From Enterococcus mundtii (GTDB lineage: Bacteria; Bacillota; Bacilli; Lactobacillales; Enterococcaceae), in contig NZ_CP025473.1 in the NCBI RefSeq assembly GCF_003957375.1, positions 124,001 to 188,000 on the forward strand: DNA of 64,000 bases, in the 5' to 3' direction. The translations under genes and the position numbers were made by a program. Positions 61,721 through 64,000 of the stretch are shown here, piece by piece; position 1 is the first letter of the stretch, and the number at the start of each line of letters is the position of its first letter. A model generated the notes under the pieces. It worked only from the letters and a program-made list of their open reading frames with translations, did no database searches and was not told where the DNA came from.

Positions 61721-62788
61721 TTGAAGATTACTTTATTATATGGTGGACGCAGTGCGGAACACGAAGTTTCGATTCTTTCAGCGTTTTCCGTTTTAAATGC
61801 TATTTATTATGCTTATTATCAAGTACAGCTCGTATTTATTAGTAAAGACGGCCAATGGGTCAAAGGCCCGTTGTTGACTGAAAAACCTACAAGTGAAGAA
61901 GAATTGCACTTGACGTGGGACCCAAGTGGGAAAATGACAGAAGGATTTACCGGCACTGTCATCAATCCAGGAGAGATCAAAGAAGAAGGAACCATCGTCT
62001 TCCCAGTTCTTCACGGTCCAAATGGCGAGGATGGCACGATCCAAGGATTCTTGGAAACCTTGAATATGCCTTATGTTGGTGCGGGTGTATTGACGAGTGC
62101 TTGTGCCATGGATAAGATCATGACAAAATATATTTTACAAGCAGCCGGTGTACCGCAAGTACCTTATGTTCCAGTTTTGAAGAATCAATGGAAAGAAAAT
62201 CCTAAAAAGGTATTTGACCAATGTGAAGGCTCATTGCTTTATCCGATGTTCGTGAAACCAGCAAACATGGGGTCAAGCGTAGGGATCACTAAGGCTGAAA
62301 ATCGAGAAGAATTACAGAATGCCTTAGCAACAGCTTACCAATACGATTCACGTGCCATCGTTGAACAAGGAATTGAAGCACGGGAGATCGAAGTCGCTGT
62401 TTTAGGAAATGAAGACGTCCGCACGACCTTGCCTGGTGAAGTGGTAAAAGACGTGGCATTTTACGATTATGATGCGAAGTACATCAATAATCGCATCGAG
62501 ATGCAGATTCCAGCAGAAGTACCAGCAGAAGTCCATCAAAAAGCACAAGAGTACGCAAAATTAGCGTATACGATGTTAGGTGGAAGTGGCTTGAGCCGTT
62601 GTGATTTCTTCTTGACGAATAAAAATGAATTATTCCTTAATGAATTAAATTCAATGCCTGGCTTTACAGCATTCAGCATGTACCCATTGCTATGGGAAAA
62701 TATGGGCTTGAAATACGGTGACTTGATTGAAGAGTTGATCCAATTAGGCTTGAACCGTTATAATCAAAGACAAAGTTTCTTTGACTAA
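61721..62788 (+). CDS. ddl: D-alanine--D-alanine ligase
   Basis: 355-residue ATP-grasp ligase making the D-Ala-D-Ala dipeptide of peptidoglycan. YGGRSAEHEVSI at residues 6-17, FPVLHGPNGEDGTIQG near 89-104, KPANMGSSVGI near 184 and NELNSMPGFTAFSMYP near 316 are family motifs. The Tyr/Ser residues of the D-Ala-specific omega loop region look normal rather than VanA-like (VEQGIEAREIEV then AFYDYDAKY). TTG start behind AGGAGGAAAATCT. murF follows 197 bases later. Confidence 0.96.
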   Translation: MKITLLYGGRSAEHEVSILSAFSVLNAIYYAYYQVQLVFISKDGQWVKGPLLTEKPTSEEELHLTWDPSGKMTEGFTGTVINPGEIKEEGTIVFPVLHGPNGEDGTIQGFLETLNMPYVGAGVLTSACAMDKIMTKYILQAAGVPQVPYVPVLKNQWKENPKKVFDQCEGSLLYPMFVKPANMGSSVGITKAENREELQNALATAYQYDSRAIVEQGIEAREIEVAVLGNEDVRTTLPGEVVKDVAFYDYDAKYINNRIEMQIPAEVPAEVHQKAQEYAKLAYTMLGGSGLSRCDFFLTNKNELFLNELNSMPGFTAFSMYPLLWENMGLKYGDLIEELIQLGLNRYNQRQSFFD

Positions 62789-62843
62789 TTGAAACATAAT
62801 CAGCACAAGTATGAATGTGTCGAAGTAGTATGTATATCAAAAT

Positions 62844-62935
62844 AAAGGTTGTGGATGATCATCTGGTACTGATTGAAAGCGAAAGATTTTTACTATTCGA
62901 CGCTATCAGTATTGGCGATTTCCACCACCTTTTTT
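62844..62935 (+). terminator. Long hairpin between ddl and murF
   Basis: AAAGGTTGTGGA pairs with TCCACCACCTTT (one mismatch), TACTGAT pairs with ATCAGTA inside, and a T run follows. It is a terminator of ddl, or an attenuator in front of murF. Confidence 0.7.
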
Positions 62936-62985
62936 GTTCCTATTCCTATAGGACTACTGGTCTAAATCGAAAGGACAGAGAATGG

Positions 62986-64000
62986 ATGAACATAACAATA
63001 CAAGAAATTGCTCAAGCAGTTGGAAGTCATCATGAGTCAACTCAATCAATCACAGGGGTAGAATTTGATAGCCGCAAAATCAAAGAAGGCGATTTATTCG
63101 TTCCTTTAGCTGGCGCAAGAGATGGGCATGAATTTATTGAACAAGCTATCGCAAATGGAGCAGTTGCTTCTTTTTGGAGTTGGGCAGCCGAAAAGGCACC
63201 AGAGGGGATCGAGATCATACCAGTTTCTGATCCTTTAAAAGCAATGCAAGAGTTCGCACAATACTATTTGAAAAAAGTTGGGGCGGATGTGGTGGCTGTT
63301 ACCGGTAGTAATGGGAAGACGACCACAAAGGATCTAACAGCTTCTGTCTTAGCGCAAGGATATAAAACTTATAAAACACAAGGAAATTACAATAATAATA
63401 TTGGCATGCCTTATACGATCTTGCATATGCCTCAAGATACTGAAATAATCGTTTTAGAAATGGGAATGGATCATGCCAATGAAATTACGGAACTCTCGTT
63501 ACTGGCACAACCAAAAGTTGCAGCAATCACGATGATCGGTGAGGCTCATATCGAGAATTTAGGTTCACGAGAAGGCATCGCCAAAGCAAAAATGGAAATT
63601 GCTGACGGGTTGGTACCAGACGGATTATTGATCGTACCGAATAATGAACCATTATTAGAACCGTTGGTTGCTCCGTTGTCTCAAAAAATCAAGACGTTTG
63701 GAATCGAACAAGGCGATATTTCTGCACAACAAATCATCGAAGAAAAGCAACAAACGACATTTATCGTTGAAGGCAAATCATTCACGATCCCTTTACCTGG
63801 TAAGTATAATGTAACGAATGCACTGATTGCTTATGCGATCGGGCAGTTTTTCGAGTTGTCTCTGTCGGAAATCCGACGAGGTCTAGCAACTGTTTCCGTG
63901 ACACAAAACCGAACAGAATGGTTGACAGCTGGAAACGGGGCAGCGATCTTAAGTGATGTTTATAATGCCAATCCTACAGCTATGGGATTAGTCTTAGATA
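62986..64000 (+). CDS. murF: UDP-MurNAc-tripeptide--D-alanyl-D-alanine ligase, 3' partial
   Basis: The first 338 codons are in the window and the gene runs off its end; the full enzyme is usually about 450 residues. It adds D-Ala-D-Ala to the UDP-MurNAc-tripeptide. Mur ligase N-terminal domain MNITIQEIAQAVGSH to about residue 100, then the ATP loop VTGSNGKTTTKDL near 105-117, GNYNNNIGMPYT near 137, EMGMDHANEI near 162, and NVTNALIAYAIG at the end of the central domain. ATG at 62986 behind AAAGGACAG; an upstream out-of-frame ATG at 62982 is not used. With ddl it forms the D-Ala-D-Ala branch. Confidence 0.93.
   Translation, partial: MNITIQEIAQAVGSHHESTQSITGVEFDSRKIKEGDLFVPLAGARDGHEFIEQAIANGAVASFWSWAAEKAPEGIEIIPVSDPLKAMQEFAQYYLKKVGADVVAVTGSNGKTTTKDLTASVLAQGYKTYKTQGNYNNNIGMPYTILHMPQDTEIIVLEMGMDHANEITELSLLAQPKVAAITMIGEAHIENLGSREGIAKAKMEIADGLVPDGLLIVPNNEPLLEPLVAPLSQKIKTFGIEQGDISAQQIIEEKQQTTFIVEGKSFTIPLPGKYNVTNALIAYAIGQFFELSLSEIRRGLATVSVTQNRTEWLTAGNGAAILSDVYNANPTAMGLVLD

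Noticed and set aside
61721-62788. Vancomycin-type D-Ala-D-Lac ligase
   Set aside because: The sequence reads as a normal chromosomal Ddl, lacks VanA/VanB-like residues in the omega-loop region, and no vanH or vanX genes are nearby.

Overview
The window is a low-GC Gram-positive chromosome segment, most likely from the genus Enterococcus. The evidence is strong AGGAGG-type ribosome binding sites, a D-Ala-D-Ala ligase that reads like that of the E. faecium group, the ymdB-ymcA-mutS-mutL order, a holin-like type I toxin, a trehalose PTS with TreR, and lysine riboswitch, CodY and BirA signals of firmicute type. The exact species cannot be fixed from the sequence alone. There is no rRNA, tRNA, CRISPR array, complete insertion sequence or prophage in view.

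Layout. 1-1.7 kb: end of a siderophore-type iron ABC importer (ATPase with a frameshift, then the binding lipoprotein). 1.7-4.4 kb: small unknown genes, a GNAT acetyltransferase, a HesB-like protein and a phosphoesterase. 4.4-5.1 kb: an antitoxin with a frameshifted RelE-type toxin. 5.2-9.9 kb: glpF, then a coupled operon of Mga-like regulator, DUF2829 (the Tad2-type fold family), SDR dehydrogenase and DUF998 membrane protein. 10-12.1 kb: bioY under a BirA operator, a gene-free stretch that looks like a large structured RNA, and rpsD with its leader. 12.3-14.6 kb: FNT channel, AlkD, HAD phosphatase. 14.7-15.7 kb: a broken secreted protein and a broken small peptide. 15.8-22.4 kb: ymdB, ymcA, mutS, mutL, maf. 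22.5-30.9 kb: a tocopherol-cyclase-like gene, msrB, tandem 118-bp palindromic repeats, treR and the trehalose PTS, ruvAB, a TetR-family regulator and a tyrosine phosphatase. 31-35.7 kb: brnQ with an exact CodY box, and an amino-acid ABC importer behind a lysine riboswitch. 35.8-38.5 kb: sirtuin, an acetyltransferase-chorismate mutase fusion, niaR. 38.5-42.2 kb: an accessory island with an 813-residue unknown protein, a partial paralogue of one of its domains and decayed reading frames. 42.3-50.1 kb: def, rpsO, pnp (frameshifted), a GlsB-like protein, kup, a type I toxin-antitoxin locus and a CorC-like protein. 50-64 kb: MATE pump, DUF960, rplY, rRNA pseudouridine synthase, HAD, udk, TVP38, GNAT, a second candidate RNA, a 12-TM protein, YaiI, DUF2512, a UbiB-like kinase, ddl and the start of murF.

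How it fits together. Most of the window is core housekeeping: mismatch and recombination repair, RNA turnover (ymdB, ymcA, pnp) and cell wall synthesis (ddl then murF). Nutrient uptake is under recognisable control: biotin by BirA, trehalose by TreR and a cre site, branched-chain amino acids by CodY, a cationic amino acid probably by the lysine riboswitch, and NAD precursors by NiaR.

Several genes are interrupted by single-base changes, mostly in short homopolymers, including pnp. Some of these may be sequencing errors, so every pseudogene call here is conditional on read support. The most novel-looking items are the unassigned structured RNA at 10.73-11.30 kb, the 118-bp repeat family with compensating stems, the 813-residue protein island, the cluster of DnaA-box-like sites inside mutL, and the chromosomal DUF2829 gene in an operon.
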